Assembly: GCA_003952965.2 (NCBI GenBank)
Contig: CM025850.1
Location: 11,165,555 to 11,229,554, forward strand
Length of the DNA stretch: 64,000 nucleotides
Source of the DNA: Morella rubra
Taxonomy: Eukaryota > Streptophyta > Magnoliopsida > Fagales > Myricaceae
Direction: 5' to 3'
This document shows, piece after piece, positions 39,301 to 52,799 of this stretch (the stretch's first letter is position 1; each line of letters starts with the position of its first letter). The notes beneath the pieces are model-generated. The model saw nothing but the letters and a program-made list of their open reading frames with translations, made no database searches and was not told where the DNA came from. The translations under genes were made by a program, and so were the position numbers.

Positions 39301-42265
39301 CAAAAGCTGTCTTCGCAGCAATTACATTAACACTGCATGCTACAGGACGTACATTAAAGAATACATCTTCGCAAAACCCAACACGACCACCAAACTCTGC
39401 AGCAACTACTTCGACTTCCTTCTGCCAATTCAATTTTTCAAAATTATGCATAGACACAAACCCAACCTATGTTTCACTTACAGGCACAGAAGATACCAAA
39501 ATTCAGGAAAACACATCATGACCGTACTTCTCAAAATGATTTCTATGTGAAACAAAGACTGACTCATTTATAACTACAGGATACTTGTTTCAAGTCCTTA
39601 AACACAATAATTTGTCTTCATTTGTTTATTTCCCTGTGGCATCTGAATGCAGACTAACAAGTGCTATCAGTCTGTTAATGCGAAACATAAGTTGATGGAA
39701 CTACATAAGAACCCATGATAAAGAGAACTTACTGGTAGCATATAATGGTGTTTTTGTGTCTTTAAACCCTCTAAAAACCCCTTGCATGGCCAGGGAGAGA
39801 AGAACCGCTGGAGCACCAAGAGACCTCACTGTCAGATATTTTTGGGCTGGTTTTAGCATGGGAGAATGCTACATGAGAAGAATTTTACTGCAGTCATTAT
39901 ATGTAAGATATGTGACTTGGATATTGGAACCAAAAACAGAGGCTCTTTAGTTGAGGGTTGGGGGACATGCGAGTCAACACCGAAGTTGGTTGAAGGGGGT
40001 TCAAAGTTTAGTAATTCTTGAACATCTAAAAAGAAAACTTACAGAATCTAGACCCATGTAGTTCAGTATCGGCTTAGCACAAAAAATGAGAAACAAAGTT
40101 TCTATCAGCCCTAGCAGGCTACCAATGATCAATGCTGATGAGGCTGATGGAATCTGCCTTTTGTCTGTCGTTTTCCTTTGTCTATTCGTAAGGGGGGATG
40201 AGTTGCTTGTAGACTCTGCTTTTCAAAGACCACAAAACCAAAAGATGTTAACACTTGAGAAAATAGTTCAGAGAACTTTACAGGGGATGAAAAATGAAAA
40301 CTTCTCAAGTATAACGGGACTAAACATTTATTCCAACCATGTATTATAACAAAAGCAAGAAACGGAGGAAGAGAAAAAGCACACCAACTTGAGGTATCAG
40401 TTCTTCCATTTCCATCTCCTCATCGACAGTATAACCCTTGTTGAATACTCCATTCTCATCTGCTTCAGTACCCAAATTTGCGGTAGCATCTTCCTCAGCT
40501 ACAAAAGAGGTTGTAACGCTGACAAGTGGGAAAATTGCTATCTTTGATACTTGATTGAAAACAGCAATAGAAACTCCTACAGCAGCAAGCTCCACAGGAC
40601 CTATATGAGTAATAAACTGATGAGTAACACCAGAACCAAATAGCAATACAATGTTGCAAATTCTAATAGCCTGATGATTAATTTAGTATACAACTTATAG
40701 TTTAGGACATGTCACCATATTTATGAAGCATATCTACTAACTATTGGGCAATAGTTAATACTACCATTATATATAAGGAGAAAATGAGTCCGTTATGGTA
40801 ACTAAATACAATACGATGACATACACATAAGTCAGAAAACCTTCTTAGACAATTGGCAATATATCTTACAAAAATACAATTTTATTAACCAGTCTAATAA
40901 ATACGAAACTTGCTTGCATTATGTTATAACATTCCCAGCACAATAAATATGTTCACTAAGTTGAGAAAATGCTCACAAGTCTCCTAGTATGATCTTGGAA
41001 GTATTTATATAAAGAAGGGAAGAAAAATAATAGAGTACATATTCAAAATTCACTGCAACATCTAGCAGCAAGAGATTTAGTGGGAGTAACAATGGGCTAA
41101 ATATGAGGTTGGAGTGAGCCAACTTATAATCTAAAGGTAAATATGCGGTTGGTGAGCCAGTTAAGGATTAATATGCAACTAAGGACTGTCAGCAGAGAAA
41201 AATGGATATAAAAAAGCATTCTAATGGTTGAAAAGATAGACGTATTTATGTAAAGAAAAAGTTTGTGAGGAGAACCACAAAGAGCTTTGTTTGTGGATAG
41301 ACGAGCTAGAGAGAAGGCATATATTGGGCCTGTCCATGGAATTTGTTCCTATTTATAGATATTTATCATGAAGTGAAAGGCACCGCACAAAAAATAACAT
41401 AGCCAGTATGCAAAAAACTATGCATAGTGCAGAGAGAAGCAAACAGAATCGAATGCATTCGTTAACTTAGTACTACAGCATTGTTCTTATGAAGATCAAA
41501 TACATTTGCAATAATCAAATTGAAATCATTCTTCGTTTTCGACTGATGCATAGCATAGTCCTCATGTTCAACAACATGAACACGAGTATAGCCTGCAAAA
41601 TAAGAAGAGAAAAAAGAACAAAAGTCAATAGGGTAAAAACAGTAAGCACTAACCTATATGGCCAATGAATGCTGTGTCTATTAGAGAAGCAATAGGGTCC
41701 GCCGTTAAAGCAAGCGCTGTTGGGAGTGCGATCTGCATTATTTCCTTGCCTATCTCATCGTTTCTGAAAACATACCTGGCAGCCATTGTAGAGTTGCAAG
41801 TTTAACATTTAAACCAGTTCTTCGGAAGAAGAAAGCAAAGAAACTTTTGAATCCACTAAGCGTTTCAAGCAAAGAAGATTAGAAAATGAAAGTTCGGGCA
41901 CAATCATGAGAAACAAAAGTAAAAAAAAAAAAAATGAAGAAGAAGAAGAAAACATATTTCGTATTCGGCTGAAACCGAAAACCTTTTGAGTTTTCTGTGT
42001 CATTAATTATCAGTTTAGACGAATAAAAGATAAAGAACCGACAATGTTTTACACGAAATCAACATGAACTGCTCCGACAAGGACAACCCGACTGTTAGTA
42101 CCCTGACAAAGAGCCAAAATGCGTAAAACACTTCCGACGTAAAAGATAGAAGAGTTGCTACGTTAGATATCAAATCGTGTATGGGTACCTTGTGTCTTTG
42201 AAGAACAGAAAGAAGGGCATCTCGCCAATGCTTTTGCACAGAAATGAAACGGCGTCTACGGCCAT
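36347..42265 (-). CDS. MATE (DTX42/FRD3-like) citrate-type transporter, complete, 13 exons
   Basis: Exons in order: 42265-42189, 41775-41654, 40600-40385, 40215-40043, 39868-39733, 39115-39019, 38906-38806, 37850-37687, 37327-37256, 37180-37064, 36966-36871, 36653-36532, 36389-36347. They join to 1536 nt, or 511 residues, close to the usual length of the family (about 500-530). Diagnostic stretches are ALTADPIASLIDTAFIGHIG near the N-terminus, a long acidic cytosolic loop (DEEMEMEELIPQV) typical of the FRD3/DTX42 clade, and LAMQGVFRGFKDTKTP. Members of this clade export citrate for iron transport or aluminium tolerance; substrate assignment here is by clade only. Exons 8-13 lie in the palindrome arm, exons 1-7 outside the portion that can be compared. 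The intron after 36871 appears to be GC-AG. Confidence 0.92.
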
Positions 42266-44799
42266 CACTGGAATGGCCCCTCCACCTTCAGTTGAATGGA
42301 ATCAAACCATTCAGGCAAAAAATGCAGAGTGCTTAATTTTTGGAAGTAGTTCATATTCCATGTCAAAACAAGTTTCAGTGCTACTAATCTTCGACTTGCC
42401 GTCTCGCCCCCAGATAGCCGTACACCGCATCCCCCTCCCCCAGTTATGGACACCCGAGAATGGCAAACAGCAAATAGTAAAAAATCACAGCCTTGCCTTC
42501 ACGGGGTCCATTGACCGAGTCAGGTTGCGTATTTGTATATTACGAACTTTAACATTATTTTTTGTCGGATCCAATTCCGATAAAACTTTCTTAAAAAAAA
42601 ATAAAATTGAAGCTCCTCCGTACTCTTCTTGAACTCAGTGAATGAATTGAAAAGAAAATTATGGAATCAACAAAATCATGTACTATGTATTCAAAACGTT
42701 AGCAGAACAACAACTCCTTTGTTTTTTGCTTGATATAAATTCTGGATTAAATAGACGTTAAGAGAGTGAACGCTCCTAAGTCATATATANNNNNNNNNNN
42801 NNNNNNNNNNNNNNNNNNNNNNNNNNNNNNNNNNNNNNNNNNNNNNNNNNNNNNNNNNNNNNNNNNNNNNNNNNNNNNNNNNNNNNNNNNNNNNNNNNNN
42901 NNNNNNNNNNNNNNNNNNNNNNNNNNNNNNNNNNNNNNNNNNNNNNNNNNNNNNNNNNNNNNNNNNNNNNNNNNNNNNNNNNNNNNNNNNNNNNNNNNNN
43001 NNNNNNNNNNNNNNNNNNNNNNNNNNNNNNNNNNNNNNNNNNNNNNNNNNNNNNNNNNNNNNNNNNNNNNNNNNNNNNNNNNNNNNNNNNNNNNNNNNNN
43101 NNNNNNNNNNNNNNNNNNNNNNNNNNNNNNNNNNNNNNNNNNNNNNNNNNNNNNNNNNNNNNNNNNNNNNNNNNNNNNNNNNNNNNNNNNNNNNNNNNNN
43201 NNNNNNNNNNNNNNNNNNNNNNNNNNNNNNNNNNNNNNNNNNNNNNNNNNNNNNNNNNNNNNNNNNNNNNNNNNNNNNNNNNNNNNNNNNNNNNNNNNNN
43301 NNNNNNNNNNNNNNNNNNNNNNNNNNNNNNNNNNNNNNNNNNNNNNNNNNNNNNNNNNNNNNNNNNNNNNNNNNNNNNNNNNNNNNNNNNNNNNNNNNNN
43401 NNNNNNNNNNNNNNNNNNNNNNNNNNNNNNNNNNNNNNNNNNNNNNNNNNNNNNNNNNNNNNNNNNNNNNNNNNNNNNNNNNNNNNNNNNNNNNNNNNNN
43501 NNNNNNNNNNNNNNNNNNNNNNNNNNNNNNNNNNNNNNNNNNNNNNNNNNNNNNNNNNNNNNNNNNNNNNNNNNNNNNNNNNNNNNNNNNNNNNNNNNNN
43601 NNNNNNNNNNNNNNNNNNNNNNNNNNNNNNNNNNNNNNNNNNNNNNNNNNNNNNNNNNNNNNNNNNNNNNNNNNNNNNNNNNNNNNNNNNNNNNNNNNNN
43701 NNNNNNNNNNNNNNNNNNNNNNNNNNNNNNNNNNNNNNNNNNNNNNNNNNNNNNNNNNNNNNNNNNNNNNNNNNNNNNNNNNNNNNNNNATACCCTGATA
43801 GTACGGTACACGCAGATCGATATTGCATTAGATACTAATTAGCGAGAATCCTTTCATTTGTGGGTTGTATCTAGAAAAAACCAGGGTATCTTTTCCCAGT
43901 CAAACGCGCATATATGCAAGTTCATGCGGACCAATAATAATAATAATAATTGCAAAGAAAAGTCTTCAACAAATGGCTGGTTCTCCTGAAAACAAGTAAT
44001 CCCCCTTCTTTTCATTAAGTGTGTTGGATACCATAACGCTATCGATGCCCAGTACCAACACGTCAATGGAAACAGAAAACGAACAAAAAGTATATCATGC
44101 ATTTAAATTTCTGTGGCTGCTCGTTTTGTCTTTAGAGTTTAAAGATAAAGATGCAATGGCGGCTCCCTCATGTCCCTTGGCCTTTGGTTTGGGGCATTTT
44201 TTTGCTCCTTAATGTACTTGAGTTCAGGGTTCGAGGCGGTCTTGCCCTCTAGTGTTGGGAAAACTTCACGGGAGAGCAAATTCCTAATGACGTTTCCTTT
44301 CTGTAAGGGTAAAAAGAGTTTTATCCACGACAAAGTTGTTCGAAAGCTTCATATATACTCGTATTTCACACGGAAACTATTTCAATACGAGGTGAAATGG
44401 TCTCTAACTCATGGAAGCGACAATTTAAAAATAGATTGAAGCCAATAAGAAACATGGAGCAAGTTGCAGAGCAACAAATGCATGAGAGCCACTGAGCCAG
44501 TCAGATTGGCTTCCGGAAAGAAAAAAGCATGAAAAAACAGCACATAACTCATCTTCCTCGAGTTTACCTCAAAAGTTCCAACTGTTTTTTCTGTTCAGCC
44601 CTCTTCACATGTAGTTTCCGAAAACGACAAGCAACAAAAATATCCTGCTATATTTTAGAGGATAAATATGAGGAATCAATTGTAAAATCCTCGTTTCGGG
44701 GGAAAGATGGAAAAATACAATCACAAGGTTAAAGTCCACGTGGCTTGATCTGTAAAGATCGAGTGCGTGGAACATGCTCGAAGTTTAACGCTTGCATAC
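42266..44799. other. Divergent intergenic region between the MATE and raffinose-synthase-family genes
   Basis: It should contain the MATE promoter near 42266-42790 and the distal promoter of the downstream gene. A short AAT/TAA microsatellite sits near 43933-43951. The assembly gap interrupts it. No gene is seen on either side of the gap. Confidence 0.6.
42790..43789. other. Assembly gap, exactly 1000 N
   Basis: There are 1000 consecutive N between TCATATATA and ATACCCTGAT. The round length suggests a placeholder scaffold gap, so its true size is unknown. Confidence 0.99.
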
Positions 44800-46821
44800 T
44801 ATATAAGCCAGCCTCCTCTGTTTTAGCAACTCACTCCAGAGCTGTTAGCAACAAAGCATTATTGCTGTGCGTTGCTTCGTGCTCTTTGTTCATTCAAAGC
44901 AGTAGAAGAAGCATTTCCTCCCGGAGTGCGCTTCTTCGACCAGCGATTTCTAAGCGTTTCTGTCTTTCGAGGTTTCAGTCTATTTCTCTTTTAGAATAGC
45001 CTTTGCGCTTTCTGTAGGAGCTTAGAGCCGAGAGTTCGGGCGCGGCGGCTTGGGATCCACCTGGTGAGTTTTAGAGGAGATCTTTGGTGATAATTTTGAG
45101 TAATTTTAGCTTCTGTCCTTGCTATTTTATGTTAATCCGCCTGTAGCGCTCCGGTGGCTGATAATTACAGAGCCATTTCGTTGATTTCGAGGTGCTATTG
45201 TGAGAGAAATGAGATAATACTGGGGAAGTGTTTCTGAGCCTTGAGGTTCTTAGATGGCTTTCTGAGATTTTCTATGATTTCGGTTACTTGTGGACTAAGC
45301 GTGACTAAGTTGAGCTTCTAGTTCTTTTCAGAATGAATATAGAGCCCTTCGTTCTGTTTCTGAAGGAACTTGAACTTGGAAGTCTTGTGGCGGTTAAATA
45401 GATGGGTTTGCTTCGTGCATGCAAAGATCTTCCGAGTTTTCGAGTAGATCTTCATTTTCTGGTCGTGAATAGGCTTCTTAAATTACTGTTAATGAACAAG
45501 ATCCGCTCGAATAGTTCCGGATTTACGCCGTTAGGCCCGATATTCTTGCGGATAACGAGGACCAAATAATTACTAGTAACTTCACTTAAAATTGCATAAT
45601 TCTGTGTCAATACATAAATTAATCCAAGATGTTCGAAGGTGGAAATTTCTGAATTTAGCAAAACTCTCTAAATATCGTTCTTGAGATTCTGATCGCCATC
45701 TCCGTCTCTGTCAAGAACTCTGTATCCATATAACCAAGACAAACTAAGGAGCAAAAGAAAAAAGCCGTCGTCAGGTTCATCGAAAAGATAGGTTTTCTTT
45801 TTGCGGTCTTAATCGCGAAGATTTCAGGTTGGTTAAGTTTCTCTCTGTGAATCGGTACATTTTGCAACTTTATGCGCTCACTTTTTTTCTTTAAATGATT
45901 TTTTTTTCTTGTTCTCGCTGGACTTCTTTTTCTTTTTGTCATCTGTCCCGAAAATTCGTTTGTTTTCTCAAATGTGTCACATGAAAAGTTTTACAACTGA
46001 AGTTCAAAGCTGAAAGCCGAAAAGACCACTGTGGACCACGGATGCTCTGTTGTTTCTCAATACACTTTTGTCTGTTTTCTTCGTTGCAAGTTGTGGCTGC
46101 CGTCTAGTCGTTTTTCGATATTTTGCCTCAAACCGCCTGAACTTCTTATGCTTACCGAAGTAGCACCAACCAAAAAAAGGGGAAGAAATTAAGAAAAATA
46201 ATCCATCCTGACTGGCTGACTTTAGATTTTTGAGTTTCAAATCCTACGTCGCAAACAAGAATAATTGATAATCTATGCAAGAATCAATAATTTGTGCCTT
46301 GCTGCATTTTTTTTTTTTTTTCAGTCGTGAACAACGCATAGAAACGGATAGTGCATTTCTAGTTTTTTAGTTTTTTTTCGCTGTTCGGAGAGGTGGAGAT
46401 GCTGAAAACTGTGTCAGTACGGTCATCGAGGTGGATCCCTTCATTATGGAACTCACGTTTGAGGAGGATCCCTACTACCAGGTGGATCCCTCCTCCATTG
46501 AAGTCGCGTGGCAGTTATCCGAGTATACAGATGATCTTATGCGGAGTTACGAACCCTTAGGTTCAAATAAGAATCTCTTCTTTAGAAAATTCTTGTGTCT
46601 TATATTGTTGTTGTGCCTAGATGTTGGAGAAGTTTGTGATTTTCAGATTGTTGAATGGTGATACTTGTTTTGTTTCTTCAGCGAGTAGTCTGGGCTGTTT
46701 TATCTGAAGGAACGCCAAAAGTGTTCGTTTGATTGAACATGTGGCAATGCTTCTTTGCGATGTTGTTGCTTCCTTAATTAATGATGTTTTATGATGTTGG
46801 ACAGGGCTTAGAGAATTGAAA
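44800..46821 (+). promoter_or_regulatory. TATA box and leader exons of the raffinose-synthase-family gene
   Basis: TATATAAG lies at 44800-44807, giving an expected transcription start near 44830. A leader exon without any ATG probably ends at a CTG-GTGAGT donor (about 45062/45063). A second leader exon probably starts after TTTCAG at 46324 and ends at AG-GTTCAA (46560/46561). The third begins at 46805 after GGACAG and carries the main ATG at 46822. The second leader exon holds a 53-codon uORF (46399-46560) and, in another frame, an ORF from ATG 46446 that would join the main frame after splicing. Confidence 0.5.
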
Positions 46822-49800
46822 ATGACGGTCACTCCGAAGATTTCCGTCAGCGATGGGAACCTTGTGGTTCATGGGAAAACCATTCTTACTGGAGTGCCTG
46901 ATAACATTGTGCTGACTCCTGGTTCAGGGTTGGGGCTTGTGGCTGGTGCGTTCATTGGTGCCTCGGCTTCCGACAGCAAAAGCCTCCATGTGTTTCCCAT
47001 GGGTGCCTTAGAGTAAGTTCTAATGCTGTTTTGACCATTTATTGTGATACATTCATGAATTTTAAGCATGCGTTATTCTAGAGTAGGTAAGTCTGCTGCT
47101 ATAATCTGCATACTTGCAGCTAACTCCGGCATTTACTGCATGTAATTTAAAAGCCATATGTTGTGAGACAGAGGTAGTTTGAGTTGTTTAGAATCAATTG
47201 GTTTGCTGCATAATCCAACCCTATTGCTTTGTGTATGCAATAGGGTCTTTTTTTGAAGTCCTAACTCTGGTTGAATTATGGGACTTATGGTGTTCTAAAG
47301 ATTCATCGGGCTCTTGTTTTCACTTGGTTTCTAGTTACTTGCTGACTTGTATGAATGTTGGTTTAATATTCGATGGTGGTTATTTGTTAAAAAGTGTGAA
47401 GCAACGGAAATTTCATATTGGATTTGTAACAGGGGCCTTCGATTCATGAGTTGCTTCCGGTTCAAGCTGTGGTGGATGACTCAGAGAATGGGGACATGTG
47501 GGAGAGATGTTCCTCTGGAGACCCAATTCATGCTCATAGAGAGCAAAGATGACACTGAAGGAGGCAATCAAGATGACAACCCAACCATCTACACAGTCTT
47601 CCTCCCTCTCCTGGAAGGCCCATTCCGTGCAGTTCTGCAAGGCAACGACAGGAATGAGATAGAGATTTGCCTTGAGAGTGGTGAGTAGATCATGGCCATC
47701 AAAAAGTATATGGTGTAGGCACCACACACCTTCCCATCATTCCATTATTTAGGGCCACATCTCTCATAAGTCAGTCTCATCCTGTATGCAAATAATGGAG
47801 GAGACTTACCATTCGTATGTTGGGTGGAGCTCTCACCATGCAAACAATATCAGGCTGAAGAACCCTCGAAAGACTCAAACATGCAAATGAATCAATTTAA
47901 TGGAGTTTATAGCATTTGGGGAAGAAAAAATAGGAAGGATCGAGTCGAAAGAACCGACACGACTTGTGTTTTGTGGTGTGTGGTTTGGTTTTGCAGGAGA
48001 TTCTGCTGTTGAGACAAATCAAGGCCTTCACCTTGTTTACATGCATGCTGGAACCAATCCCTTTGAAGTAATCAACCAGGCTGTGAAGTGAGTCTTTTGA
48101 TTTCTTGAATTGATTTGTTCTCCTTTATTTATAAGGACCTTGAAATGAGATGATGTTTTTGCCCCCTACTTTCTCGAGAATGAGTTGTGACTCCTTGATT
48201 GCTATTCCTTTGAACAGGGCTGTAGAAAAACACATGCAAACTTTTCTTCATCGGGAGAAGAAAAAGGTGAGAACAACTCTGTTTCTTTGTATAGAGTCTA
48301 TTGGGAATATGCAAAACTTCAGGAATGCTGAAATTTAGTGAAAATAAAAAAGTGTTTGATAGAAAAACAAGTTGTGTGGATTCTATGAAATGCCAGAAGG
48401 AGTCTTACGATACCCTTCCTCTGGTTGTATGCAGTTGCCTTCTTTCATCGACTGGTTTGGCTGGTGCACATGGGATGCTTTCTATACTGATGTCACAGCT
48501 GAGGGCGTTGAGGAAGGCCTTAAAAGGTAATTTAGTACAGCAAAGCTAACTTGTTTGCAATATTCTTTCTCTTTGAAATTCACAAGCAACAATACTAAAT
48601 TGTATGTTGCTGACTTGTATCGGTGGACAATTCCAGCTTATCTGAGGGAGGGACGCCGCCAAGATTCCTAATTATAGATGATGGTTGGCAACAGATTGAA
48701 AACAAACCCAAGGATGCTGATGCTGTTGTACAAGAAGGAGCACAGTAAGATCTCTCTCTCTCTCTTTCTCATGTCCATGCACTCTTTGAGCAGAATGCAA
48801 TGTAACATCAATAACTTTCTTTCCTGTGTTTTCCCAATTTGAAACTCTCCATAGTGGGTCATTGTGCCATTAATGGTGTCATGTTGTTGTTAATTTTGTG
48901 CGATACACAAGACCTCTGAGGAATCAAATGTTAAATTATTTGTTATCAAGTCTCCTAATTTGGCAATTGGCACCCTAAATTGGGCATCAGAATATTCATA
49001 TGAGATCTGAGGATTGCTATTCTCGAGGTTGGTATGTGTTCTGTAGAACTGCAAAGGACAGATAATAATCACAATGAAGGTTTTCCCTGATGAAAAGGAT
49101 TACAGCACCAAGTATCTATGGCCTGCTAGACCATAAGCTAGAAATGTGTAGTAGCCAAAAAAACAGAGGGACTGGGTGCTAAGTTTGTTTTCAGGTGGAC
49201 GTTGTTTAGCTGCCATCTTTGTCCCAAGGGTGCAGGGGCATGGGCGACGGTTTAGAAATGCAGTCTTTATAGGCAGAAACTGATTGTAGGGTCTAGGATT
49301 TTGTACTTATGCTGTTCCAAGTTCCTATTGCAGTATGTACTGACAGTTCATATTCAATGTTCCGCACGGTAATAGGAAAATATATCCTTGAGCACTACAG
49401 AAAGCCCCACACTTTTTCCTAGAATTCTGGCCCTAGCTCAGTATTGTTGCTGTCTGCATGTGCACAAGATGATCTAGTACGAGTCGGATGGCACGTTTTG
49501 TCATTTTTTGTTTGCTTGCATTTTTCTCCCTCCTATGTTGTTGTTTAGATAAAAGCAGTCGGTTATTGATTCATTGGCTAATTTACTGATTTCAGGTTTG
49601 CAAGTAGGCTGACTGGAATAAAAGAGAATGCAAAATTCCAGAAGAATGACCAGAACAATGGACAAGCCTCAGGCTTGAAGCATGTTGTAAAGGATGCCAA
49701 ACAACATCACAATGTGAAGTAAGTGGTCCAACTGGATCTTTTGGTTACTCTTGTTGTATCCCACTAGTATTGTTGCGTATCACATGTATCATCACTGCCA

Positions 49801-52331
49801 ACCATTCTGTTACGAAGGAACGAACTTTCTTGGGAAATGGGGGTATTTAACACACGAGTTCCCTTTCTTTATTTGATGGTGCAGATACGTGTATGTATGG
49901 CATGCTCTAGCGGGTTACTGGGGTGGGGTGAAGCCAGCTGCTGCTGGTATGGAGCACTATGACACTGCACTCGCATATCCGGTGCAGTCCCCTGGTGTAC
50001 TAGGCAACCAACCAGACATAGTCATGGACAGTCTGGCAGTTCATGGGCTAGGTCTGGTGCATCCAAAGAAGGTTTTCGACTTCTATAACGAGCTTCATGC
50101 TTACCTGGCTTCATGTGGAGTAGATGGAGTGAAGGTTGACGTGCAAAACATTATTGAGACTCTGGGTGCTGGCCATGGTGGTAGAGTTTCTCTCACACGT
50201 AGCTACAACCAGGCTCTTGAGGCCTCAATTTCTCGGAACTTCCCTGACAATGGATGCATTGCTTGCATGTGTCACAACACTGATGGGATGTACAGTGCAA
50301 AGCAAACTGCTATTGTGAGAGCTTCTGATGACTTTTACCCTCGGGACCCTGCTTCCCATACCATTCATATTTCCTCTGTCGCTTACAACTCTCTCTTCCT
50401 CGGAGAATTCATGCAACCAGACTGGGATATGTTCCATGTAAGTTGAAGTAAATTGTTTTTTGCCTTAATTTGCTTGTTCATTAGGCCTGGGCCCTGATTG
50501 ATTTGAGCTGAGCTTGACATTGGGATCTTGTGGAACTTGTGAAATGAGGTCATTTCTCATAGCTTTAGAAATGAATATATAGTCAGTAATGTCACACCTT
50601 GGTATATTCAAAGTAACAAGATAAAGTGCATAAACCGTCTTTTCTTTGAGATAAGAACTTTAAATTGACGAATAATGTTATTGCATCAATGTGAATGGGT
50701 TCAGTTTTATCTTGTTTTTTTAGATACCATCTTGTTAAGCTATTACTTTGACATTATTGTCATCAATTTCAAAACAATTAATGTTTTAAATATTTTATCA
50801 TCACAACACAAGTGATCTTGATCAAGGAATCTTGGATTGCAGAGTCTACACCCTGCAGCAGATTATCATGGTGCGGCTCGTGCAATTGGTGGGTGTCCAA
50901 TCTATGTCAGGTATAGTTTTATGCCTGGACTTTTTTGGTCCATAAATGAAACGGCGAAGTTAAATAGTTATGGTGGGAATTTGTTTTGTGTGGTCAATAA
51001 CACATCATTTACGACGTTTTGATCTGAATCTCTATTTGTCCTGTTTTTTAGTGATAAGCCTGGCAATCACAACTTTGAACTACTGAAGAAACTGGTACTC
51101 CCTGATGGATCAGTTCTTCGTGCTCAGCTACCTGGTAGACCCACCCGTGACTGTCTCTTTGCTGATCCAGCTAGAGATGGGACCAGGTTTGCTACACTTT
51201 TCAGACAGTGATGTTATTGATCCACTCTAATGTTGAAACATCGATCTTCACCAGAAAAAAGTTAAAAAAAATTGTATTTTGCAGCTTGCTCAAAGTATGG
51301 AATGTGAACAAGTGCTCTGGGGTAGTTGGTGTGTTCAACTGCCAAGGTGCTGGATGGTGCCAGATTGAGAAGAAGACACGCATCCACGATACATCTCCTG
51401 GTACCCTTACTGGTTCGGTTCAAGTTGCCGATGTTGAACACATGGCTCAAGTTGCTGGTGCCAATTGGAATGGGGAGAGCATAGTTTATGCCCATAGATC
51501 AGGTAATTTTCTTCGTTGAGACAACAATTTCTGACTAGGTCTCCCAAGGAAAACAAAAACTGCAGGTGCTATGGAATGCTAGCAGCTGTCATAAATATAG
51601 AGAGTGATATTTTAGCCGACTTAAACTTGAACCTATAGGATTCTTGCAAGTGATGAGTATACGTTGGAACGTTTTGAGTAATACCAAAAACTTCATCTAA
51701 CAAACTCTCATTTAATTTTCTCAAAACAGAGATTCTTGGTGGAAATGTTTTTACAACCTTCTGAAAAGTTCTAACCAAATTTCTGAACTTCAGGTGAAGT
51801 AATTCGGTTTCCACAAGGTGCTTCATTGCCAGTGACGCTTAAAGTTCTTGAGTACGAACTTTTCCACTTCTGTCCACTCAAGGTGAGTCCTCCAGGACGC
51901 CCTTCTATTCCTTTTTCTTCTCTCTCCAATAAACGTAGTACTGAATCTTCTGATTCTCTGCGATGCAGTCAATCACATCCAGCATTTCTTTTGCACCAAT
52001 TGGCCTGCTCGACATGTTCAACTCTGGGGGTGCTGTAGAGGAGGTTGAGATCCATGTGGCTTCAGACGGGAAACCTGAGCTCTTTGACGGTGAAGTTACT
52101 TCAGAGCTGACCACTTCTCTCAGTGAGAACCGATCTCCAACTGCAACAATTGCCCTCAAAGTCCGGGGGTGTGGGCGGTTTGGTGCTTACTCTTCCCAGC
52201 GTCCATTGAAGTGCGCAGTGGGCAATACTGAGGCCGCCTTCAACTACGACTCTGCGTCTGGCTTGGTTACCTTTATCATTCCAGTCCCAGAAGAAGAGAT
52301 GTACAGATGGACTCTGGAGATCCAAGTTTGA
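46822..52331 (+). CDS. Raffinose-synthase family protein (RFS2/SIP2-like; galactosyltransferase or alkaline alpha-galactosidase), 13 coding exons
   Basis: Exons: 46822-47012, 47433-47680, 47997-48087, 48218-48266, 48435-48526, 48637-48744, 49596-49718, 49885-50437, 50843-50910, 51052-51186, 51285-51502, 51794-51882, 51969-52331. They total 2328 nt, giving 775 residues, about the length of Arabidopsis RFS2 (At3g57520). The GH36-type core is intact: [23 protein letters not shown], the predicted nucleophile Asp in KVDVQN (about 386), CMCHNTDG, and the predicted acid/base Asp in [11 protein letters not shown] (about 449-450). The family transfers galactose from galactinol to sucrose or hydrolyses raffinose-type sugars in the cytosol. 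Closeness to RFS2/SIP2 points to raffinose hydrolysis rather than synthesis, but sequence alone does not settle it. An in-frame N-terminal extension from 46446 is possible. Confidence 0.94.
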
Positions 52332-52504
52332 GTGGTTCGAAACTAGGATATTTGTCCATTAGGACGCTACGATTAGTAAGAAGAGTGGGGATAGGGGCCC
52401 GCTTGGGGATCAGACACATGATTGCTGGTGATGTGTGGCTTAGATCAGGTGAGGGATAGGCTTTGTATTGGAATAACTCGGGCCAACTATGTTCGTTTCT
52501 CTTC

Positions 52505-52510
52505 AATAAA
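52505..52510 (+). terminator. Probable poly(A) signal of the raffinose-synthase-family gene
   Basis: AATAAA occurs about 175 bp after the stop codon, a usual 3' UTR length for plants. It sits in the interval before the broken PPR gene on the other strand. Confidence 0.5.
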
Positions 52511-52799
52511 ATTGCTTATTTCTGAAGTGCTGTAGTTGTGGATAAAGCAGTTCTACACGAAATCTTCGTGCAAGCCTGCAAGGTCGGGCTCAGGCATGCT
52601 TGAAAATCGCACTTACATCGAATAAACCAATTAAATAAACCAAGCCGTGGCATAACGATCCGGGGACCGGGGAGATTCGGAAACACTCTTGAGTACTCTA
52701 AATGTTTTGTCACTGGTTGCTTCTTTCTTACTTGATGCTGCTCAGCCCGCTCTCGAAATAAACTAGTTTTCAATGGGAAATTGTTCACTAATCCCTGCC

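Noticed and set aside
42747-43842. Three ORFs of about 350 codons (42747-43811, 42766-43842, 42776-43828)
   Set aside because: They are almost wholly made of N from the assembly gap.
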